This document shows, piece after piece, positions 20,756 through 29,185 of a stretch of DNA of 64,000 nt. The number at the start of each line of letters is the position of its first letter. The first letter of the stretch is position 1. Below the pieces are notes generated by a model, which saw only the letters and a list, made by a program, of their open reading frames with translations, was not told the origin of the DNA and ran no database searches. Source of the DNA: Microvirga roseola (GTDB taxonomy: Bacteria > Pseudomonadota > Alphaproteobacteria > Rhizobiales > Beijerinckiaceae). The position numbers and the translations under genes are program-made. The stretch covers positions 92,690 through 156,689 of the forward strand of contig NZ_JAJATX010000004.1 of the NCBI RefSeq assembly GCF_020866965.1. Reading direction: 5' to 3'.

Positions 20756-21505
20756 ATGTGTGGGCGCTATGCGATCACGCTTCCTCCCGAGACGTACCGG
20801 GAGTTCTACGGTTATCCCGAGCATCCGAACTTCCCGCCGCGCCACAACGTGGCTCCCACCCAGCCGGTGCCCATTGTGCTGGAGGATCGGGGCGAGCGGC
20901 ACTTCATGCTCGTGCGCTGGGGCTTCCTGCCCTCCTGGGCGAAGGATCCCAAGGAGTTCCCGCTCGTCATCAACGCACGCGGCGAAACGCTGGAGACAAA
21001 GCCTACCTTCAAGGCGGCCCTGAAGCGTCGGCGCTGCATCTTTCTCGCCGACGGGTTTTACGAATGGCGACGCAGCGGGCGCGAGAAGACACCCTTCCTT
21101 ATCCGTCTGCGAAGCCGCAAGCCGATGCCGCTGGCAGGTCTTTGGGAGACCTACAGCAGCCCGGACGGCGGAGAGATCGACACCGCCGCCATCGTGACGA
21201 CGGACGCCAATGGCACGCTTTCCGCCGTGCACGACCGGATGCCGGTGATCCTGTCGGAGAGCGACATCGCCGCCTGGCTCGACGTGCGCGATGAGCGCGC
21301 CGACGTCATGCGCCTCGTCAGGCCCTGTCCGGACGACTGGCTCGACATAGTGCCGGTCTCAAGCCGCGTGAACAAGGTCGAGAACGACGATCCCGGCCTG
21401 ATGGAGCCCCTGAGCGCGCCCGTGGCCGCGCCGGTTCCTGCGGCAAAGCCCAAGGCGAAGAAGCCACTCTCCAGCGACGAGGACGGGCAGGGACGGCTGT
21501 TCTGA
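20756..21505 (+). CDS. yedK: SOS response-associated peptidase, SRAP/HMCES family
   Basis: HMCES/YedK family protein that traps abasic sites in single-stranded DNA by a covalent link through Cys2. Cys2 is present (MCGRYAITLPP), as are the conserved NVAPTQPVPIV, RWGFLPSWAKDP, INARGETLETKPTFKAALK, CIFLADGFYEWRR and AVHDRMPVIL stretches that form the active site. The 249-residue protein has a Lys/Ala/Pro-rich tail. The start is set by AGGAGGG overlapping the corA stop region, nine bases away. It is convergent with the SpeE-like gene. Confidence 0.95.
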   Translation: MCGRYAITLPPETYREFYGYPEHPNFPPRHNVAPTQPVPIVLEDRGERHFMLVRWGFLPSWAKDPKEFPLVINARGETLETKPTFKAALKRRRCIFLADGFYEWRRSGREKTPFLIRLRSRKPMPLAGLWETYSSPDGGEIDTAAIVTTDANGTLSAVHDRMPVILSESDIAAWLDVRDERADVMRLVRPCPDDWLDIVPVSSRVNKVENDDPGLMEPLSAPVAAPVPAAKPKAKKPLSSDEDGQGRLF

Positions 21506-21611
21506 AATTGTCTCGGGCGTTCCGGATCGCTCCTATGCCTTGCAAGGCGGCTCGCCTCCGCCTCAGGGCTCTGTTCCGAAGAAAGCTGGAGTTCGCCAGG
21601 AGCGGGCAGGG

Positions 21612-23003
21612 TCAATGATCCAGGAAGGAACGGTTCCGGTCATCCGTGTAGATGTCGTAGGGCTCATTCTCGAGCCTGCCGGACAGGTAGAGCACGCTGG
21701 CGACCTTTCCGGTCTGCGTCTGCGGCAGGATCTGGCGCGTGACGAAGGGAAATACGCTGCGGATCGTGGCGTCGATGCTGCGGCTGAACCGGTCGGCGAA
21801 GGTCGGTGACGTGATGATGTTCATGATCACCTGACCGCCCGGGGCCAGCGCCTGTTTGGCCGCCGCGAAAGCTTCCTGGGTGATCAGGTCCGGCGGCAGG
21901 TTGATGCGGTTGGTGAAGGCGTCGAGCACGACGACGTCATAGGTCTGTTTATTGCGGCGCAGGAATGCGCGGGCGGATTCGGGGACGAATGTCTTGTTCG
22001 GACCCAGGGGGCGGTGCAGGAAATGCTCCTCGCTCACGTCACGAAGGGCAGGGTCGATATCCACGTAGGTGTAGTCGTTGAAGCGATCCTCGAGGCCGAT
22101 GGTGAACCCTCCGGCCCCGATCACGAGAATGCGTTGCGGCCTGGCGGAGTCGAGCTTCCTGATCACCTCTTTCTCGATGAACTTCACATAGGCGAAGCGG
22201 TGCTCGGGATGCGCCGCCACTTTGGACGAGGGACTGTTGTTGATGATGAGAAGACGGCTGTCCTCGGCCGGATTGGCGACGACCCGGACCTCGCTGTAGA
22301 GGTTGTTGCTGACGATGCCGTACGCCTCGACCGATGCAGGACTGTTGATGAACGCAATGTAGAGGCCGAGTGCAGCGCTCGTGAGAGCCAGTCTGCTCCG
22401 TCCCTCCATTCGCCAGCCGATCAGCGCAGCGAGCAGAACCAGGAGTCCGAGGGTGATGGCCACCGTGATGTGGACGCCCAGAAAGGTCATGAACACCAGG
22501 GTCGACACCACCGAGCCGAGAAACGATCCGAGGGTGGAAAGAAAGAGCATCAGGCCCGTAGAGCGCGGCAGGTTTGCGCCGGTCGAGCAATAAGCCACCA
22601 GCGGAAGGGTCTGGCCCAGGAGATAGATCGGGTAGACCAGGAACAGGCACGCATGAACCGAGGCCTGAACCAGGCGGTGCGTGAGCCCGAGGCCGTCGAG
22701 GATCTGGAAGAAGGCCGCCAGAAAAGGATGGGACAGCCCGAAGCTGAGGACGAGGGCTGCAATCAGGAGATTTCGGGTCAGCTGCCGGCGAACTCCCGTC
22801 TCATCGCCCTGAGCGAGGCTCGCCCGGCCGCCCGCTTCGTAGCCGAGAGCGAGCGGGAGCAGGACCGCGGCAATCACGATGGCGACCGTATCGGTCGCAT
22901 TGCCCACGTAGGGCGTGAGCTGACGGATGGCGAGGAGCTCCACCGCGAGGACGACGTAGCCCTCTATGGCGATGGCGCCGAGTAGCAACGGGGAGGAGAG
23001 CAT
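21612..23003 (-). CDS. Polytopic membrane protein fused to a spermidine synthase-like domain
   Basis: A 463-residue protein with six or seven membrane helices in residues 1-215 and a soluble Rossmann domain afterwards. The latter resembles SpeE-type aminopropyl/methyltransferases: ILVIGAGGFTIGLE (SAM loop), YVDIDPAL and DVVVLDAF. The proton-abstracting Asp-Ser pair of true spermidine synthases is not evident, so polyamine synthesis should not be assumed. Such fused proteins are widespread but poorly characterised. It is divergent from the broken polysaccharide module across about 500 bases and convergent with the SRAP gene. The ATG at 23003 follows GGGAGGAGAG in the gene's own direction only weakly. 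Confidence 0.8.
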   Translation of the reverse strand: MLSSPLLLGAIAIEGYVVLAVELLAIRQLTPYVGNATDTVAIVIAAVLLPLALGYEAGGRASLAQGDETGVRRQLTRNLLIAALVLSFGLSHPFLAAFFQILDGLGLTHRLVQASVHACLFLVYPIYLLGQTLPLVAYCSTGANLPRSTGLMLFLSTLGSFLGSVVSTLVFMTFLGVHITVAITLGLLVLLAALIGWRMEGRSRLALTSAALGLYIAFINSPASVEAYGIVSNNLYSEVRVVANPAEDSRLLIINNSPSSKVAAHPEHRFAYVKFIEKEVIRKLDSARPQRILVIGAGGFTIGLEDRFNDYTYVDIDPALRDVSEEHFLHRPLGPNKTFVPESARAFLRRNKQTYDVVVLDAFTNRINLPPDLITQEAFAAAKQALAPGGQVIMNIITSPTFADRFSRSIDATIRSVFPFVTRQILPQTQTGKVASVLYLSGRLENEPYDIYTDDRNRSFLDH

Positions 23004-23508
23004 GAGTGGTCGGTCGCCATTGATGGTGGAACGGTAGTCACCTGCAGCAGACTAGAGCCGTTTCCGCGCAAGTGGAATTGCTCCGGGCGGGTATACATCC
23101 TTCCGCCGTTCGGCATTTCCACCCCGATGCGCTCAGGAGTGAAATGGCGTTACAAGTGGGCCGGTGCGCAGCCCGTCCGCAGCGGACAGAGGCTCGGATG
23201 TGACGGATCGTCACAACTTCGCCTCGGCATCCTCCTCCAATGCTTATTTTCAAAGACGTTGAGGCAAATTTGCCTATCATAGCCCGTTGCCCGCCTACAG
23301 GATGTACCGTAACGGAAACAATGGTAATTGGGCGCGCCAATCCGTTGTCGTACTGCGCCGGTGACAGGCAGTTCAGACCGGCAATTGGATTCTGAACGCG
23401 CGCCCGGGACCGCAGTATCGGACGAAAGGCGTCCGGCCGTATCCGGCGGCCGGCTCAAACAATCGAAGCTCTTCATCGGGCGACTGCGCGAGGCAGTACG
23501 GGGCAATC
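23004..23508. other. 505-base intergenic region with regulatory-looking sequence
   Basis: No gene is supported here. The stretch is visibly richer in A and T than its surroundings around 23240-23330. It contains a perfect 14-bp palindrome (see separate entry). A short segment near 23054-23083 (CCGTTTCCGCGCAAGTGGAATTGCTC region) recalls one half of a common rhizobial intergenic repeat, but this is weak. It must hold the promoters of both divergent neighbours. Confidence 0.5.
23263..23276. promoter_or_regulatory. Palindrome AGGCAAATTTGCCT, candidate operator
   Basis: Perfect 14-bp palindrome inside an A/T-rich part of the intergenic region, about 230 bases before the fusion-protein ATG. Its size and symmetry suit a dimeric regulator site. 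The cognate regulator is unknown. Confidence 0.45.
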
Positions 23509-25648
23509 ATGTTTGCATTGAACGGGAGCGATCTCCTGCGCATGGCAGTTTTCAGCGGTGCGCTGGGATTTGCGGTCTTCTGCGCTTCCTACGGCGTCTT
23601 GGTCTGGAGGAAGCGCAACAAGTCCCGTGACCGACAGCCGAGCTGGATGCGACGCATCTCCTATGCCTCCGTGATCCTCGGTGCCTTGTCTCCTGATCAC
23701 GTGGGCCTTCAGCAAGCTTGAGAGGCGCGACGGTGTCGCCGGCGGCAATGACCTCTTTGTCGTGCATGCCCGTCGCGACAACACGGCCCTGCGTCTGACC
23801 TCGCGCGACGAAATCGAGGCCGGGGAGGTGATTGCGGAGTTCGTTCCGCCTGCCAACGAGACGCAGCTTGCCGTCAAGGATATTCAGCAGGCGCAGGCAC
23901 AGGCGAAAAAAGAGGTCGTTCGTGCCCAGCCCCTTCCGATCGATCAGGGGCTCGTCCAGCGCGAGCTGCAGATCCGCACGCAGATCACGCAAGCCGAAGG
24001 CTTTCTTCTCGAACTTCAGAAGTTTCGCAACGAGATCGAGAGGGCGCGCGCGGCGCTCCTGACGGAATGGACGCGTGAGAAGACCAGGATCGAGGGTGAA
24101 ATCGCAGCCACGGAGAAGTTTCTGGCGGCTGCCCTGAGCCAGCTGGAGATTGCACGCTCTGCCCTGCAACAGGCGTCCGACTCCTTCAAGAAGCAGATCA
24201 TCACGCAACCGGTCTATGACGCGCGGCGCTCGAACCTGATCAATGCGGAGCGTGAGGTCGATGGCCAGCGGGTGGCGCTTTCCTCGCTGAAATCTCGAAG
24301 TGAGGCGTTGGAGGATCAGTTCAGGCGTTCCGATGCGGCCCTGGCTCAGCAGCTTGTCCAGATCGGCGAAAACAACGCCAGGTTCAGCGCCTCGCTGGAA
24401 GAATACAAGGCGCAGCTCGCCGAGACCGAGCGCCTCCTCAACGATGACCGTGCTCGCGCAAGGGCGCTGGTCGCGCGCGAGATCGAGGCCGCGGACCTCG
24501 AGACGTCGATTGCGGCGGCCGAGAAGGACCGCGCCATCGAGACGACCCAGCTGAAAGCCCCGTTCTCAGGCCATGTCGTGTTCCGCCACCCGACGCCAGG
24601 GCTCGCCGCCGACGGAGCGCCGGTCCTGGCTCTCTCCTCCGGCACGGGCTTCCTGGCCCGGGTCCGCCTGACGCGGGCTGAGGCCGACAAGCTCGCAGCT
24701 CATGGGCAGCCGGTTCCGCTGATGCTGGATCACTCCGTGCTGCGCAACGTCATCACGGCAACCTTCGTGCGGGTGGACCCAGTCCCCCTGGTGAAGGACC
24801 AAGTGATTGCTCTGCTGGAATGCACGCTGCCGGCGGAGGTTGTCGCGGGGCTCGGAAATTCCAACGAGCCGATCAAGGTGCGTCTGCTCTGGAGGCCTTC
24901 CCTGCTGGAAAACACCGGGGCTCAGGCGAGCGCTGCGCTGGCCCTGTTTGGTCTCCTTGGCGGCATGTTCAGCGGCTCCCGCGCGAGGCAGGAAGCCCAG
25001 CCCGACGTGGTATCGGAAGCCCCGTCCTCAACGGCCGATCAGGTCAAGGCTGGAGATGACGCGACAGCGCCGGGCGAGAGCATTGAGGTCGAGGAAAAGA
25101 CAAGCCGGATCGTCGACATCAGAAGCCGAAAGACTCTGGTGCAGCATCACGGCGGGCTCGTTCCCAAGGATTCCGTGACGGGCCTCCTTGATCGCGACCA
25201 ATTCCTGACCATCGCCGAATCCGAAGTGAGAGTCGCGTCGGAGGCGGGCACGTCCCTCACCATATTGATCGTCCGCATCAATCAGCTCAGGGAGACCAAC
25301 GCCTTCTATGGACGCAAGGTTGGCGACGAGGTCTTGAAGGACTTGGCGGATGTGTGCCGCGGTTCGCGCGAGCGGGATATCACCGCGCGCTGGACGGGCG
25401 AGGAGTTCGTCGTGCTGCTTCCGGAAACGGATCTTGCGGGGGCCGCAATCGTCGCGGACCGGCTGCGTCTGAAGGCGAAGCACCTGCAGGTCGGCGATCT
25501 GCCCCACATGCAGAACTCCATCAGCGTCGGCATGGCGCAGGTGCTTTCCGGAGAAACGACGGTCCTGCAGGCGCTGGAGCGAGCGGCTCAGGACCGGCAG
25601 GCCGACGAGGATGACGACGGCATGCAGACCGCCTCCGTGACGGCCTGA
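23509..25648 (+). pseudogene. HlyD/Alg44-like membrane fusion protein with degenerate GGDEF domain (frameshifted)
   Basis: One ancestral gene of about 710 codons. The 5' part (from ATG 23509) encodes a membrane helix, a basic loop (WRKRNKSRDR) and the start of a second helix (ISYASVILGAL); after a one-base insertion near 23687-23690 the frame resumes with LLITWAFSKLERRDG, completing that helix. Then follow a long periplasmic coiled coil, a split lipoyl-like domain (TTQLKAPFSGHVVFRH), a short hydrophobic stretch (SAALALFGLLGGMF) that could return to the cytoplasm, and a GGDEF domain. In the latter the metal-binding DxD is RIN and GGDEF is TGEEF, but RxxD (RERD) lies five residues before it as in an inhibitory I-site. 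Predicted c-di-GMP receptor, not cyclase. Confidence 0.8.
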
Positions 25649-25739
25649 GGCGCAGCAGGAAATTCGCAAGACTGGCCGGAGCCCGTTCGGTATGGCTCGC
25701 AGCCAGGACAGTTCTGCCGATCCGTGAGCGAAGCTTAAA

Positions 25740-27142
25740 ATGTCTGAGATGGTGGAACAGGCGGGGAATGCCGGCGGGTTCAGGGCGCGCCGCCGGATTG
25801 TTCCGCGAGCGCTGGTCAACTTCCTTGCTGCGGCCACCTTCACCTACGGGGTGGCCCTGTCGGTGACGCTGCCGTGGAGCATGAAGGAGGCCGCCTTCGC
25901 CGAAACCGGGCTTGCCGCCACGGGACCTCTGGGCCACATCCAGGCCATTCTCCTTGTGGCCACCGGAGCCTTCATCCTGGTGCGCTGGCTTTTGATTCAG
26001 GGGCTGGCATTCTTGGAGCTCGACCGGATGCGGTGCTCGACCCCGGCCGAGGTCGACGATCCGCCCTTCGTTTCGATTCTGGTGCCAGCGTACAACGAGT
26101 CGGAAACCGTTGTCGCCGCGCTCCAATCCCTCATCCGCCTCGATTATCCTTCCTACGAGGTCATCTTCATCGATGACGGATCATCGGACGATACGAGCGC
26201 TGCACGGTTCAGGTGCATACCAAACCGAATGGGGGCAAGTGGAGCGCGCTGAACTTCGCCTATCAGAAGGCGAGGGGAGATCTGGTTCTCTTTGTCGATG
26301 CGGATTCAGGGCTCGCGCGGGATGCGCTGAAAATCATGGTGTCCCGACTCCTGGAGTCCAATGCCGCGGCGGTATCGGGGCAGGTCACGATCCGCAACCG
26401 GATCAACGTGCTGACCCGGTTCCAGGCCATCGAATACCTCCTCGGCAACGGCGGCATGAGGACGGCGCTCAGTTCGCTGGGCGTGGTCACCGTCGTGCCC
26501 GGCCCCATCGGTCTCTACAGGCGGGAGGTTCTGGAGAAGGTCAGGCAACTGCCCGGAAACCAGCCGAAGGGGTCTGCCGGCAGCAAGCCCGGCGACGCCT
26601 TCGGCCCGCTCTCGGGTGAGACGTTTGCCGAGGATTTCCAGCTCTCGCTCTCGGTGCTCTCTCTGGGCGGCCGCATCGTCTACGAGCCGCGCGCCTACGC
26701 CTATACGCGATTCCCGGAGGACATCAGCACCCTCATGAACCAGCGCTATAGATGGTTCCGCGGCACGTGGCAGGTCTATGCCGTCTACTGGCGGCAGCTG
26801 CGCCACCTGAAGAAGGAGAAGCTTCGCTTCCTGCCGACGATCATGGCGCTGTTCTATCCCTTGGATATCTACGTCGTCCCGATTCTGAACTTCATCTTCT
26901 GGAGTTCGATCGCCCTGTCCGCGGCCGCCGGCGCGTCGCTGAACGATGCCGCAGCCTGGATCGGATCGGTGAGCCTTCTGAACATCATGACGGCGATGAT
27001 CTATGTGCTCGAGCAGGACGACGAGTTCGATCTGCTGCCCTTCGTCCCCTTCCTCGACATCTACCAAAGCTTCCTGGTGAACAGCGCCTGGATCGTCGCT
27101 GCCATCGATGAGGTGCGCGGCGCCCGCATGAAGTGGTCCTGA
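25740..27142 (+). pseudogene. Processive family 2 glycosyltransferase (polysaccharide synthase), frameshifted
   Basis: BcsA/PgaC-like membrane synthase broken into two frames. The first (25740 to about 26200) has two membrane helices and the nucleotide-sugar start VSILVPAYNESETV and FIDDGSSDDT. The second (readable from about 26200 to 27142) continues VHTKPNGGKWSALNFAYQKA, the DxD motif FVDADS, the acceptor/base region FAEDF, QRYRW (QxxRW) and three or four C-terminal helices. Normal homologues have some 20 or more residues between DDGSSDDT and TKPNGGK; here about a dozen are missing, so a small deletion with frame change is likely. All catalytic motifs remain. It follows the fusion-protein gene by 91 bases. 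Confidence 0.8.
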
Positions 27143-27170
27143 GAGACCAACCTCCCGCTCCATGCGCGGA

Positions 27171-28430
27171 TCATGAACGGCGCGACGGCTTCTTCGCCAC
27201 GCCCCGCCGCAGGATCCCGACGACCTCGAGATGCGGCGAGTGCTTGAACTGGTCGACCGGGATGACGCGCTCCAGGCGGTAGCCGCCTTGCATGAGGATT
27301 GCAGCGTCGCGGGCGAAGGTAGCGGCATCGCAGGAGACGCTGACGACGAGCGGCACCTTCGAGACTGCCAACTGCTTCGCCTGCGCCTCCGCGCCTGCGC
27401 GCGGCGGATCGAGCACCACCGCGCCGAAGGCGTTCAGCTCCGGTGTCAGCAGAGGACGACGGAAGAGGTCGCGCGCCTCCGTCGCGATGCGCCGCAGGCC
27501 GGGCGTCGCGCGAAAAGCCTTGTCGAGGGCGGTCATCGAGCCCTGGTCGAATTCGACCGCGTGGACCTCGGACTTCTCCGCGAGCCTCAGCGAGAAGGGG
27601 CCCCATCCGGCAAAGAGATCGGCCAAGCGCTTGGTCTTCGCGCAGGCCTCTGTGACGAGGCTGGCAAGCGTCTCCTCGCCGAGCCGCGTCGCCTGCAGGA
27701 ACGAGCCCGCAGGCGGCACCACGGAGGCGCGGCCCATGACGATGGCGGGCGGACGCCGCTCCACGATGACGTCCCCATGGACCGACAAACGCGAGAGATC
27801 TAGGCTGGCCGCAAGGTCGATGAGGCTCAGGCGTTCCTTGTCCTTCAGAGGGCCATGACCGCGCACGTCCACGTCGAGGCCGGTTTGCGTGTTCGTGATC
27901 TGAACATCGAGCGGCTTGCGCGCAGCGCTCAGGTGCTCGCCGATGGCGCGGGCGACGACGGGCGCGCGCTCCTTCAGTCCGGGCTCGGCGATGGGGCAGA
28001 AGGCGATCTCGACGATCCTGTGGCTCCTCGGCGCCATATAGCCTACATGCATGGCGCGCTCGGGAAAGCGCACATGGAGCGTCACGCGCCGCCGGCCTTC
28101 GCCGTGGGCGTCGATGAGCGGCTCGATGGGAGCCTCGATCCGAGCCTGTCTCAGGGTATGGGCAAGAATGTCCCGCTTCCAGGTCTGGTAGAAGCCGTGC
28201 TTCATGTGCTGCGTGGCGCAGCCGCCGCATTCGTCGAAGTAGGGGCAGAACGGCGTCTCGCGCTCGGGCGATGGCGCATCGACGCTGACGAGGCGCGCAT
28301 GCGATCCGTCCCGTTCGATGGTGACCGTCTCGCCCGTCAGCACCTTCGGCACGAAGACGGGGCCGGATGCGCTCTCCGCGATGCCGTCGGCCTTTGCGCC
28401 GAGGCGCGTGATCGTCACCTGTTCAGCCAC
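27171..28430 (-). CDS. TrmA/RlmD-family class I SAM-dependent RNA methyltransferase
   Basis: Methylates a uridine at C5 in rRNA or tRNA. The 419-residue protein has an N-terminal TRAM-like segment (VTITRLGAKADGIAE), a 4Fe-4S cysteine cluster (CPYFDECGGC and a later Cys in FCPIA), the SAM motif LADLFAGWGPFSLRLA, LDPPRAG and the catalytic Cys in VSVSCDAATFARD. The GTG at 28430 is preferred because it overlaps the tlyA stop by eight bases (GTGGCTGA), giving tight coupling; the frame extends further upstream inside tlyA. Exact RNA target is not determinable here. Confidence 0.9.
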   Translation of the reverse strand: MAEQVTITRLGAKADGIAESASGPVFVPKVLTGETVTIERDGSHARLVSVDAPSPERETPFCPYFDECGGCATQHMKHGFYQTWKRDILAHTLRQARIEAPIEPLIDAHGEGRRRVTLHVRFPERAMHVGYMAPRSHRIVEIAFCPIAEPGLKERAPVVARAIGEHLSAARKPLDVQITNTQTGLDVDVRGHGPLKDKERLSLIDLAASLDLSRLSVHGDVIVERRPPAIVMGRASVVPPAGSFLQATRLGEETLASLVTEACAKTKRLADLFAGWGPFSLRLAEKSEVHAVEFDQGSMTALDKAFRATPGLRRIATEARDLFRRPLLTPELNAFGAVVLDPPRAGAEAQAKQLAVSKVPLVVSVSCDAATFARDAAILMQGGYRLERVIPVDQFKHSPHLEVVGILRRGVAKKPSRRS

Positions 28431-29151
28431 GGCGTGCTCCCAGCAGGAATTCGCGATTGCCGTCCCCGCCCTCGATAGGGGAGGAAACGAGTCCGATAAT
28501 CTCGAAACCGAGAGACGCAACGAAGCCCTTCATGTCCTCGCATACGGCCCGATGCACCGCCTCGTCACGCACGATGCCTTTCTTGACACGATCGCGTCCC
28601 GCTTCGAATTGCGGCTTCACCAGAACGGCGAGCTCGGCGCGGGCAGCGAGGCGTGCGACAGCGGCCGGAAGGACGAGTCTGAGCGAGATAAAACTCACGT
28701 CGGAAACCAGAAGGTCCATGGCTTGAGGAATGAGTTCAGGTGTCAGGGAGCGGGCGTCAGTGCCCTCCAGATTCGTCACGCGCGCATTGCCGACGATGGT
28801 CGGATGCAACTGGCCGTGCCCGACATCGACCGCATAGACATGCGCCGCCCCGCGCTGGAGCAGCACTTCCGTGAAGCCGCCGGTGGAGGCGCCGATATCC
28901 AGGCAGATCCTGTCCTTCGGATCGATGTGGAAGGCGTCGAGGGCCGCCGCCAGCTTCACGCCGCCGCGCGAAACGTAAGGATGCGGCTGCTCGGCCGTGA
29001 TGACGGCTTCTTCCGGCACCGTGTCGGAGGCCTTGCGGATCGTCGCGCCGTTCACGGTGACGAGGCCCGCGGCGATGGCCTCCTGCGCCCGGGCGCGGCT
29101 TGCGAAGAAGCCGCGCTCGACGAGAACCACATCGGCGCGCTTGCGGGTCAT
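28423..29151 (-). CDS. tlyA: TlyA-family rRNA 2'-O-methyltransferase
   Basis: A 242-residue protein with an N-terminal S4 RNA-binding domain (RADVVLVERGFFASRARAQE, VTVNG) and a C-terminal FtsJ-like Rossmann methyltransferase (CLDIGASTGGFTEVLLQRGA, YAVDVGHGQLHP, DLLVSDVSFISL). TlyA proteins methylate 16S and 23S rRNA and influence capreomycin sensitivity; they were first described as haemolysins. The gene follows dxs by 34 bases and overlaps the next methyltransferase, so it is in the dxs transcription unit, as in many rhizobia. Confidence 0.95.
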   Translation of the reverse strand: MTRKRADVVLVERGFFASRARAQEAIAAGLVTVNGATIRKASDTVPEEAVITAEQPHPYVSRGGVKLAAALDAFHIDPKDRICLDIGASTGGFTEVLLQRGAAHVYAVDVGHGQLHPTIVGNARVTNLEGTDARSLTPELIPQAMDLLVSDVSFISLRLVLPAAVARLAARAELAVLVKPQFEAGRDRVKKGIVRDEAVHRAVCEDMKGFVASLGFEIIGLVSSPIEGGDGNREFLLGARRG

Positions 29152-29185
29152 GCTGCCCTCGGGATGAAGAAAATCGGTGCGCCGG

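Noticed and set aside
23681-23721. Programmed ribosomal frameshift in the fusion-protein gene
   Set aside because: No slippery heptamer or downstream structure is evident at the junction, and the required shift is +1; mutation or read error is simpler.
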